Below are positions 13,775 through 19,169 of a stretch of 19,169 nucleotides of DNA, one piece after another. A program made the translations under genes and the position numbers. The notes beneath the pieces were generated by a model. The model was not told where the DNA came from, ran no database searches, and saw only the letters and a program-made list of their open reading frames with translations. Source of the stretch: JBOHHR01 sp050740975 (GTDB lineage Bacteria; Pseudomonadota; Gammaproteobacteria; JBOHHR01); the NCBI GenBank assembly GCA_050740975.1, contig JBOIEE010000166.1:1-19169 (forward strand), written 5' to 3'. The stretch's first letter is position 1; each line of letters begins with the position of its first letter.

Positions 13775-14566
13775 TTAAAGGCTCAGGGTTCGGCCACCAT
13801 CGACGGGCAGGTTTATCCCATTGACATAACTGGCCGCCGGTGAGGCGAGAAAGGCGACTACGTTGGCGGTTTCCTGTGGCTCGGCAAAGCGGCCTAAAGG
13901 GACTTGTGCCCGCATCTGCGCCATCACCTCCTCTTCGCTGACGCCCGTGCGCTTGGTCTTGCTCGCGATTAGGGCGTGCAGTCGGCTGGTGTTGGTAAAA
14001 CCAGGCAGCACGTTGTTTACCGTGATATTGTCCGGCCCAAGCTCGCGCGCCAACGTTTTGGCCCAACTCGCGACCGCGCCACGTACCGTATTGGACACAC
14101 CGAGACCGGGGATCGGCTCCTTCACTGAGACTGAGATGATATTGATGACCCGGCCATAGCCCGCTGCCTTCATCCCGGGCAATACCGCCTGGACTAAGGC
14201 CTGGTTGCAGAGCAGATGCCTGGTAAAAGCGGCGAGATATTCCTCGCTGGTGGCGCTGTGCGCCGGCCCCTCAGGCGGACCACCGGTATTATTCACCAGG
14301 ATCTGTGCGGGTGCGGAATCAACGCGGGCTCTGATCGCTCGGCCTACCCGTTTCGGATCGGCGAAGTCCAGGGCGATAAGCTCATGCGCCTGGCCATCGC
14401 GTTTGGACAGCGATGCCACTACCGCAGCCAGGGCTTGCGCGTTGCGCGCGACCACGGTCACGCAGGCGCCTAACTCCGCCAAAGCCAGGGCGCACGCCCT
14501 GCCGATCCCCTGGCTCGCGCCACAGACGATAGCGTGTTTTCCGCCGAGGCTTAGGTTCACCAGCAA
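13775..14566 (-). CDS. Divergent SDR-family oxidoreductase lacking the YxxxK catalytic pair
   Basis: 263-aa short-chain dehydrogenase/reductase with a Rossmann GASQGIG (residues 16-22), VNNTGG near 91-96, the catalytic-type Ser 145 in NIISVSV, and the C-terminal NGINLPVDGGR. Thirteen residues after Ser 145, where SDRs have Tyr-x-x-x-Lys, this protein has Ser 158 and Arg 162 (GVSNTVRGAVASWAKTL), so the usual proton-relay residues are absent. It is the first gene of the right operon, 6 nt before AMSDH. Its step is unassigned, since the pathway from formylkynurenine to 4-oxalocrotonate needs no SDR. The frame has no ATG start: the candidates are TTG at 14566 or GTG at 14560, with AAAGG 4 or 10 nt upstream respectively; GTG is plausible. 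It could instead have a binding or regulatory role. Confidence 0.85.
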   Translation of the reverse strand: MLVNLSLGGKHAIVCGASQGIGRACALALAELGACVTVVARNAQALAAVVASLSKRDGQAHELIALDFADPKRVGRAIRARVDSAPAQILVNNTGGPPEGPAHSATSEEYLAAFTRHLLCNQALVQAVLPGMKAAGYGRVINIISVSVKEPIPGLGVSNTVRGAVASWAKTLARELGPDNITVNNVLPGFTNTSRLHALIASKTKRTGVSEEEVMAQMRAQVPLGRFAEPQETANVVAFLASPAASYVNGINLPVDGGRTLSL

Positions 14567-14769
14567 CTAACCTTTGCTGTATGCAATTCACTATTAGACA
14601 ACGTCTTTACTAAGGTGTCGAATATCGAATTTTGAGTAATTGACGGCGGTCTCTAAGATAGCACTGGGTGAGCGGCCTTCATTAAGCCTTGCTCTCTCAT
14701 GCGGCATGGATGCCGCGTGAGCCCTAAAAGGCGTTTTGTTTACCGTATCTAGTGGTGGAGCTGTGAACG
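14567..14769. promoter_or_regulatory. Divergent promoter region between the SDR operon and PPK2
   Basis: 203 bp separate divergent starts, so promoters for both directions should lie here, though I cannot fix clear -35/-10 pairs. Two structures stand out. An AT-rich near-palindrome TCGAATATCGA (14618-14628), about 50-60 bp upstream of the SDR start, is a candidate operator for the catabolic operon. A strong 12-bp stem-loop at 14696-14721 (CTCATGCGGCAT and ATGCCGCGTGAG, one G-U type mismatch, loop GG) sits about 50 bp before the PPK2 ATG, probably in its 5' leader. Confidence 0.4.
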
Positions 14770-15600
14770 ATGATCGTGTTTAAGACCGAGGACTTTATCG
14801 AACGTTACCACGTGCGACCCGGTAGTGAAGTCACGCTCAGCCAGTGGGATCCTGACGACACGAGCGCATGTGACAGTGGTCAAGAACAGGCGCTGCTCCG
14901 ATTTGAAGAGCTGACGCGGGAACTTGGGGAGTTGCAGGATATGCTTTATGCTGGCCGAGATCGCAAGGTATTGATCGTGCTGCAGGCCATGGACACAGGC
15001 GGCAAAGATGGCACCATACGCAGGGTGTTCCAGGCAATGCACCCCCAAGGACTTCGGGTAGTCGGTTTTAGGCAGCCGAGCGAAGAGGAGCGCGATCACG
15101 ATTATCTCTGGCGCGTGCACAGGCAAGTACCACGCCGGGGTGAGATAGTGATCTTTAATCGTAGCCATTACGAGGACGTGGTCGTTGTGCGCGTGCACCG
15201 GCTGGTCTCGCCTCGGGTATGGGGTAAGCGCTACGATCAGCTCAAAGACTTTGAGCGGATGCTGAATGAGGAGGGCGTTATCATTCTCAAATTCTTCTTG
15301 CACATCAGTAAACGCGAACAGAAAGCACGCCTCTTGGCGCGGCTGGAAGATCCGGACAAGCGCTGGAAATTCAACCCCAATGATCTCAAAGATCGCAAGC
15401 GCTGGCCGGGGTACATGCGGGCTTACAGTAACGCTATATCCAAGACCAGTAGCGCTTGGGCACCCTGGTATATCATTCCGGCGAACCACAAGTGGTATCG
15501 CAATCTCGCAGTGGCCGCGATCGTTGCGAATACGCTGAGGGGCCTCAATATGCGTTACCCGCAGCCGGACTATGATGCGGGGGCAATCGAGATCGACTGA
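14770..15600 (+). CDS. ppk2: Polyphosphate kinase 2 family protein
   Basis: 276-aa PPK2-type P-loop kinase transferring phosphate between polyphosphate and a nucleotide. The Walker A is AMDTGGKDGTIRRVF (residues 73-87), the Walker B region FNRSHYEDVVVVRV (129-142), and the lid DPDKRWKFNPNDLKDRKRW lies near 194-212. The 'FNRSHYEDV' form of Walker B, rather than 'FDRSWYNRAG', suggests the subgroup (class III-like) reported to phosphorylate AMP and/or ADP from polyphosphate, so the enzyme probably regenerates ADP/ATP. Length is usual for a single-domain PPK2. GGTGGAG precedes the ATG by about nine bases. It is monocistronic here, divergent from the SDR operon and convergent with the AraC-type gene, so it is unlikely to be part of tryptophan catabolism. 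Confidence 0.9.
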   Translation: MIVFKTEDFIERYHVRPGSEVTLSQWDPDDTSACDSGQEQALLRFEELTRELGELQDMLYAGRDRKVLIVLQAMDTGGKDGTIRRVFQAMHPQGLRVVGFRQPSEEERDHDYLWRVHRQVPRRGEIVIFNRSHYEDVVVVRVHRLVSPRVWGKRYDQLKDFERMLNEEGVIILKFFLHISKREQKARLLARLEDPDKRWKFNPNDLKDRKRWPGYMRAYSNAISKTSSAWAPWYIIPANHKWYRNLAVAAIVANTLRGLNMRYPQPDYDAGAIEID

Positions 15601-15706
15601 CGATGTGCAAGAGCGCTTCGAATCCAAAAATGAGATGCACGTCATGAGTGCGGGAAAGTAGACGTGCTTGCTTTGGCGGTTGGCCGTAAGGCAAATAGCT
15701 ATGTCT

Positions 15707-16741
15707 CTACCCGGCTGATATCAGCGCCCTGCGCATCGCGCCGAAGCGTTTGCGGTATTGCGCCGGGGTGAGATTCACCTTGCGGCGGAACAGGCGGCTG
15801 AAGAATCCCGCATCCTCGTAGCCGACCTCATTGGCGATGGCCTCGATCGGTTGGTTATCCGATTCGAGCATCTGCTTGGCTTCTTCGATGCGCAGCGTGT
15901 GCACGTATTCCAGCGGCGGCATGCCAGTCGCTCCCTGAAACCGGCGCTTGAACGAGCGTTCCGCCAGCCCGGAGAGACGCACCATCGCGGCGACCGGCGC
16001 GGGTTCATGGTAATGCTCGGCGATCCACGCCTGGCAGCGCGCAATGACAGCATCTTCCACCTGTCGCGTGCGCGCGAGGCGCGCGAACGGCTGTTGGCCG
16101 ACGGAATGCCAGTCGATGAGATTGATCCGGGCGACCTGCATGGCGGCTTCGACCCCGACCGAGCGCGCGATCAAGTACAAGGTCAAATCGAGCCACGAGG
16201 TGCCGCCACCCGCCATGACCAGCCGCTGCCCCACGCCCGAGACTACCAGCGCCCGTTGCGCGTGCACCCGCACGGCGGGATAACGCTCGCGCAGCACATC
16301 ACACCAAGCCCAATGGGTCGTGGCTTCCTGGCCATCAAGGAGCCCGGCCTCTGCCAACAACATCGCGCCGGAGCAGGCCGTCGCCAACGTGGATCCCGCC
16401 GCGTAGCGCTGCGTGATCCAAGCGATCTCCTCCGGATAGCGGCCCGCTAGCGGCTCCCCAGGCGGAAGGTTCACTTCCGGCACGAACACGATTTCTACGG
16501 GCGGACAGGTCGTGAGGATCGCCTGTGGCGCGATCTGTACGTCGTTGCTCACCGTGAACGGCCCCCTCTGGGCTGACGCCACCAGCGGGCTAAACAACTG
16601 CGGCCCGGGTTTCCCGTCCACGATGATCCCCCAGTCGCGCCCGGCGGACATGAACAGGTCGTAGATACCATACACCACCGACGCACTCGTTTCCGGAAAT
16701 GCGAGGATGGCGACAGTTACCGTATTGGAGCTGTCATTCAT
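15707..16741 (-). CDS. GlxA-type transcriptional regulator (DJ-1/PfpI domain plus AraC HTH)
   Basis: 344 aa. Residues about 8-195 form a DJ-1/PfpI-like (class I glutamine amidotransferase-like) domain with a nucleophile-elbow sequence ATACSGAMLLAEAGLL (Cys 123) and THWAWCDVL. Residues about 228-335 form the AraC-type double helix-turn-helix, with HTH 1 near 248-272 (MVRLSGLAERSFKRRFQ) and HTH 2 near 297-330 (IEAIANEVGYEDAGFFSRLFRR, then LTPAQYRKRF). Regulators of this architecture sense small metabolites (for example the betaine regulator GbdR). It is transcribed divergently from the homocysteine S-methyltransferase gene across a 119-bp spacer, so it probably activates that gene in response to a methyl-donor or related compound; this is inference. 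The gene appears complete. Confidence 0.92.
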   Translation of the reverse strand: MNDSSNTVTVAILAFPETSASVVYGIYDLFMSAGRDWGIIVDGKPGPQLFSPLVASAQRGPFTVSNDVQIAPQAILTTCPPVEIVFVPEVNLPPGEPLAGRYPEEIAWITQRYAAGSTLATACSGAMLLAEAGLLDGQEATTHWAWCDVLRERYPAVRVHAQRALVVSGVGQRLVMAGGGTSWLDLTLYLIARSVGVEAAMQVARINLIDWHSVGQQPFARLARTRQVEDAVIARCQAWIAEHYHEPAPVAAMVRLSGLAERSFKRRFQGATGMPPLEYVHTLRIEEAKQMLESDNQPIEAIANEVGYEDAGFFSRLFRRKVNLTPAQYRKRFGAMRRALISAG

Positions 16742-16860
16742 GGCCGATCCGTCCGCTTCTTTGCATAAATGGCTTTAGTCGATTCGGTGTACGTGGCGTA
16801 TCGTCATCATCGTCCATCCGTACAAAACACCATTGAACCACAAACCAGAGGAGAATACCC
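16742..16860. promoter_or_regulatory. Divergent intergenic region, regulator / homocysteine methyltransferase
   Basis: The 119-bp spacer between the GlxA-type regulator and the methyltransferase must hold both promoters. A strong ribosome binding site AGAGGAGA (16847-16854) lies seven bases before the methyltransferase ATG. The stretch ATCGTCATCATCGTCCATCC around 16799-16818 contains repeated ATCGTC units that could be contact sites for the regulator. No clear -10/-35 pair could be assigned. Confidence 0.35.
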
Positions 16861-17799
16861 ATGGCCAAATACCGTAACCGCCTGCCGCAACTGAGCGAAG
16901 CACTCTTCATCACCGACGGCGGTCTTGAAACCACGCTGATCTATCACCAGGGTGTCGAGCTGCCGTACTTCGCCGCTTTCGATCTGCTCAAGGACGACAC
17001 CGGCATCGAAACCCTACGCCGCTATTTCGTGCGCTACGTGGAAATCGCGCGGTCGCACGGCCTGGGCATCGTGCTAGAGGCACCGACCTGGCGCGCGAAC
17101 CCGGACTGGGCGGTGAAGCTCGGTTACGACGCCGTCACGCTGGCCGACGCCAACCGCAAGAGCATTGGCCTGCTGCTCGAGATCCGTGCGGCGTATGAGA
17201 CATCCCGGACGAGAATTGTCATCAGCGGCAATCTCGGCCCGCGCGGCGACGGTTATCGACCCGATGCACGCATGAGCGTGAAGGCAGCGCGGAATTATCA
17301 CGCGCCACAGATCAACACCTTCGCGCAGACCGACGCCGACATGGTCGCGGCTTTCACCCTGAATTACCTCGAGGAAGCCATCGGCATCACCCAGGCGGCC
17401 AAGGATGCAGCAATGCCGGTAGCGATTTCTTTCACCCTGGAAACCGACGGCCGCCTGCCTTCCGGTGACACGCTTGCCGAAGCCATCCAGCGTACCGACG
17501 GGGCGGTCGGCGGTTATCCTGCTTACTACATGATCAACTGCACCCACCCCACGCATTTCGAGCAGGTGCTGGGTGACGGTGGCGCGTGGTGTGCGCGTAT
17601 TCGCGGCCTGCGGGCCAATGCCTCGAAACGCAGCCATGCCGAGCTCGACGAGAGCCCGGATCTCGATGTAGGCAACCCGCTGGAGCTTGGCGAAGAATAC
17701 CGGTCGCTGCGTGCCTTGCTGCCGAGGCTTTCGCTCGTCGGCGGCTGCTGCGGCACCGATCACCGGCACCTCGAAGCCATCTGCGCGGCGTGCGCCTAG
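16861..17799 (+). CDS. Homocysteine S-methyltransferase family protein
   Basis: 312-aa zinc-dependent methyltransferase of the BHMT/MmuM (Pfam S-methyl_trans) type, transferring a methyl group from a donor such as betaine, S-methylmethionine or another methylated compound to homocysteine to give methionine. The N-terminal ITDGGLETTLIYHQGVELP (residues 17-35) is the family's opening strand, and the three zinc-binding cysteines are Cys 227 (MINCTHP) and Cys 296/297 (GGCCGTDHRHLEAI). The (beta/alpha)8-barrel length is complete. The donor cannot be read from the sequence. The AGAGGAGA site upstream supports the start. Its divergent GlxA-type neighbour is the probable regulator, and a small ORF and SMUG1-type glycosylase follow on the same strand. 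Confidence 0.92.
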   Translation: MAKYRNRLPQLSEALFITDGGLETTLIYHQGVELPYFAAFDLLKDDTGIETLRRYFVRYVEIARSHGLGIVLEAPTWRANPDWAVKLGYDAVTLADANRKSIGLLLEIRAAYETSRTRIVISGNLGPRGDGYRPDARMSVKAARNYHAPQINTFAQTDADMVAAFTLNYLEEAIGITQAAKDAAMPVAISFTLETDGRLPSGDTLAEAIQRTDGAVGGYPAYYMINCTHPTHFEQVLGDGGAWCARIRGLRANASKRSHAELDESPDLDVGNPLELGEEYRSLRALLPRLSLVGGCCGTDHRHLEAICAACA

Positions 17800-17845
17800 G
17801 CCTCGAATCTTTTCCTTACACCTGACTTCAAGGAAAATATTTGCG

Positions 17846-18022
17846 ATGAACACGCAACACCTCCGGGGCGCCTTTGGAAACCCCGGAGGTGCTGCTTGGG
17901 CGCACGAACAGCGACATTACGACCGCTATTCGATGCCCGAGGTGAAGAAGCCGCTCGATCCACAGGAGCGGATCGCTGATAATACGAACTCGGGCAAAGG
18001 GTCGGGCAACGGTGAATCTTGA
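17846..18022 (+). CDS. Small hypothetical protein (58 aa)
   Basis: The ATG at 17846 follows AAGGAAAATATTTGCG, a plausible ribosome binding site at long spacing. The product begins MNTQHLRGAFGNPGGAAWAH and continues with a very hydrophilic tail (DRYSMPEVKKPLDPQERIAD, then a Gly/Ser/Asn-rich end). No family is recognised and no membrane or signal segment is visible. Codons 5-16 coincide with a perfect 11-bp hairpin (17858-17891), so the ORF might be incidental to an RNA structure. It overlaps the GTG start of the SMUG1-type gene by 11 nt, which could couple their translation and argues mildly for a real leader or partner ORF. Confidence 0.35.
   Translation: MNTQHLRGAFGNPGGAAWAHEQRHYDRYSMPEVKKPLDPQERIADNTNSGKGSGNGES
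17858..17891 (+). promoter_or_regulatory. Perfect 11-bp GC-rich hairpin with buried GGAGG
   Basis: CACCTCCGGGG (17858-17868) and CCCCGGAGGTG (17881-17891) are exact complements around a 12-nt loop. It lies about 60 bp after the methyltransferase stop, with no T-tract, so it is not a standard intrinsic terminator, but it may protect the 3' end or attenuate read-through into the SMUG1-type gene. Its right arm holds a GGAGG sequestered by CCTCC. Confidence 0.55.
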
Positions 18023-18776
18023 GCTGAACATGTCCGGGACCCGACGTTTGGGACTGGAACAGTGTGCGTGGCGATTGCGTTCAGAGGTGGCTGCGCTGAG
18101 CTTCGAGGCCCCGATCACTCATGTGTATAATCCGCTGGAGTATGCTTGGGAACCCCATCGTCGCTACCTGCAACGCTATGGCCGCGGCCATCCCGAGGTA
18201 GTGCTGGTAGGTATGAATCCGGGGCCCTGGGGCATGGCCCAGACCGGCGTACCGTTTGGCGACGTGGAGATGGTCAGGGACTGGATGGGGATCGAGGGCA
18301 GGGTCGACAAGCCCGATCCCGAGCATCCGAAACGGCCCGTTAAGGGGTTTGACTGTCACCGCCGCGAGGTGAGCGGTCGCCGGCTTTGGGGATGGGCGAA
18401 GGCTATCTTTGAATCGCCCGAACGATTCTTTCAGCGTTTCTTCGTGCTCAACTACTGCCCCTTGTGCTTTCTAGAGGCAAGCGGGCGTAATCGGACGCCG
18501 GACCAGCTTCCCGTCGGCGAGCGCCAGCGCCTTTTCCCGGTGTGCGACGCCGCGCTGAGCCAGTCCATCGCTTGCCTGCGTCCCCGTTACGTCCTCGGCG
18601 TCGGACGGTTTGCCGCCGCCCGGGCCGCTTCCTCTCTGGCAGGCAGCGGCGTGACAATTGCCGGCCTGCCTCATCCTAGCCCAGCCAGCCCCGCGGCCAA
18701 TCGGGGCTGGGTCCAGCAGATGGAAGCCGCACTTGCACGTGCGGGGATTCGGCCGCGCTTGCTGGGCGAGCGTTGA
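18012..18776 (+). CDS. SMUG1-type single-strand-selective uracil-DNA glycosylase
   Basis: 254 aa from GTG at 18012, or 248 aa from ATG at 18030. Base-excision repair enzyme of the SMUG1 branch of the UDG superfamily, removing uracil and some oxidised pyrimidines from DNA. Motif 1 is VGMNPGPWGMAQTGVPFG (residues 66-83) with the catalytic-type Asn 69. Pyrimidine recognition is FFVLNYCPLCFL with Asn 147. Motif 2 is LPHPSPASPAANRGW with His 221. These correspond to N85, N163 and H239 of vertebrate SMUG1. The GTG start has AAAGGG about 10 nt upstream and overlaps the small ORF; the ATG lacks a good ribosome binding site, so GTG is slightly preferred. SMUG1 is far less widespread in bacteria than Ung. 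Its link to the methyltransferase upstream is only positional. Confidence 0.9.
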   Translation: MNLELNMSGTRRLGLEQCAWRLRSEVAALSFEAPITHVYNPLEYAWEPHRRYLQRYGRGHPEVVLVGMNPGPWGMAQTGVPFGDVEMVRDWMGIEGRVDKPDPEHPKRPVKGFDCHRREVSGRRLWGWAKAIFESPERFFQRFFVLNYCPLCFLEASGRNRTPDQLPVGERQRLFPVCDAALSQSIACLRPRYVLGVGRFAAARAASSLAGSGVTIAGLPHPSPASPAANRGWVQQMEAALARAGIRPRLLGER

Positions 18777-18862
18777 GGGGGAGATTATAAATTAGGTTTG
18801 CCGATCGCTTGCTAGGGGATGAACGATGGAAGCGGGGGCTCGTGATCCAGGGTCCCGGCGAG

Positions 18863-19003
18863 CCTGTTCCCGCATATATCGAGCGGAATTTTCGAACGTC
18901 ACGCGAGTGCAGGATTCTGGCGCACGGCTTTACGCGCGCCCAAAGCGGCGGTTGCGGCCATGATTTTCTAATCGCCTTCTTTTGCAAGTGGCGGGGCGTT
19001 TGT
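18863..19003 (+). pseudogene. IS91-type transposase remnant (N-terminal zinc-binding domain)
   Basis: The plus strand encodes PVPAYIERNFRTSRECRILA, then HGFTRAQSGGCGHDFLIAFF and CKWRGVC, the zinc-binding N-terminal domain typical of IS91-family transposases. Intact relatives have a Cys where this copy has Ser before GGC, and continue after the RGVC with PSC and a long catalytic HUH domain. Here the frame goes to unrelated sequence right after CKWRGVC, and no proper start exists upstream. This is therefore a short, decayed relic. The remainder of 18777-19068 shows nothing else recognisable. Confidence 0.7.
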
Positions 19004-19068
19004 CGCAGAGACGATAGGGTTGACCAAGCGCCGTTGAACTTCCTATCCTTGCCCGCCCTGTTCCTTCT

Positions 19069-19169
19069 TCAACGCGGCCGTCCGGTGCGATTCTTGTCTA
19101 CGATGGCCACCAGGATGAGCCCGAACGCAAAAAGTCGTACCAGGTAAAAGAAGGGCTCGTGCTCCTGTG
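19069..19169 (-). CDS. C-terminal end of a small membrane protein (partial)
   Basis: An open minus-strand frame enters from the right edge and stops at 19069-19071, encoding QEHEPFFYLVRLFAFGLILVAI followed across the break by VDKNRTGRPR. The hydrophobic stretch LVRLFAFGLILVAIV is a probable last membrane helix with a basic cytoplasmic tail. The 'PFFYLVRL.....LILVAIVDKNR' ending looks like that of small uncharacterised proteobacterial membrane proteins. Only about 33 codons are visible, so function cannot be given. Confidence 0.55.
   Translation of the reverse strand, partial: QEHEPFFYLVRLFAFGLILVAIVDKNRTGRPR

Noticed and set aside
14749..15645. Minus-strand open frame of 298 codons across the PPK2 gene
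   Set aside because: The plus strand encodes a complete PPK2 with Walker motifs. The antisense product shows no family features.
17074..17853. Minus-strand open frame of 259 codons
   Set aside because: It is antisense to the homocysteine S-methyltransferase, whose zinc cysteines and barrel motifs are unmistakable.

Overview
This window looks like part of a proteobacterial chromosome, most likely gammaproteobacterial. That rests on family resemblance of the enzymes and on the style of the small interspersed repeats; no rRNA or other phylogenetic marker is present. The DNA is mostly GC-rich. No tRNA, rRNA or CRISPR array was seen.

Layout. Positions 1-704 hold the start of an unidentified multi-pass membrane protein on the minus strand. 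Positions 705-3577 are repeat-rich: a 169-bp palindromic MITE-like element (773-941), an IS1634-like insertion sequence with a broken transposase (about 1000-2922), a dyad repeat abutting it (2925-3027), a frameshifted coiled-coil/membrane-anchor gene (3062-3319) and an unusual back-to-back hairpin array (3311-3520). Positions 3578-8089 are a tightly overlapping minus-strand operon, ACMS decarboxylase > kynurenine formamidase > kynureninase > kynurenine 3-monooxygenase. Positions 8090-11373 are an accessory insert: a degenerate vapBC toxin-antitoxin pair, a translationally coupled three-gene module headed by a TIGR04255 family protein, and about 625 bp with no recognisable gene. Positions 11374-14566 are a second minus-strand operon, SDR oxidoreductase > aminomuconate semialdehyde dehydrogenase > RidA-type deaminase > 3-hydroxyanthranilate dioxygenase. 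Positions 14770-18776, mostly on the plus strand, carry PPK2 polyphosphate kinase, a divergent GlxA-type AraC regulator, a homocysteine S-methyltransferase, a small ORF with a perfect hairpin, and a SMUG1-type uracil-DNA glycosylase. The right end has an IS91-type transposase remnant and the C-terminus of a small membrane protein.

How the genes work together. The two catabolic operons encode every step from N-formylkynurenine to the 4-oxalocrotonate level: formamidase, KMO, kynureninase, HAO, ACMSD, AMSDH and aminomuconate deaminase. This is the 3-hydroxyanthranilate meta-cleavage route of tryptophan breakdown. Having ACMSD, AMSDH and a deaminase together points to catabolism rather than NAD synthesis. 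Tryptophan 2,3-dioxygenase is not in the window. Both half-operons run the same way and the accessory insert lies between them, which suggests one ancestral operon split by acquired DNA.

The best candidate for an undescribed system is the compact three-gene TIGR04255 module at 8807-10748. It lies next to toxin-antitoxin debris and its function is unknown. The hairpin array at 3311-3520 is the most unusual non-coding structure.
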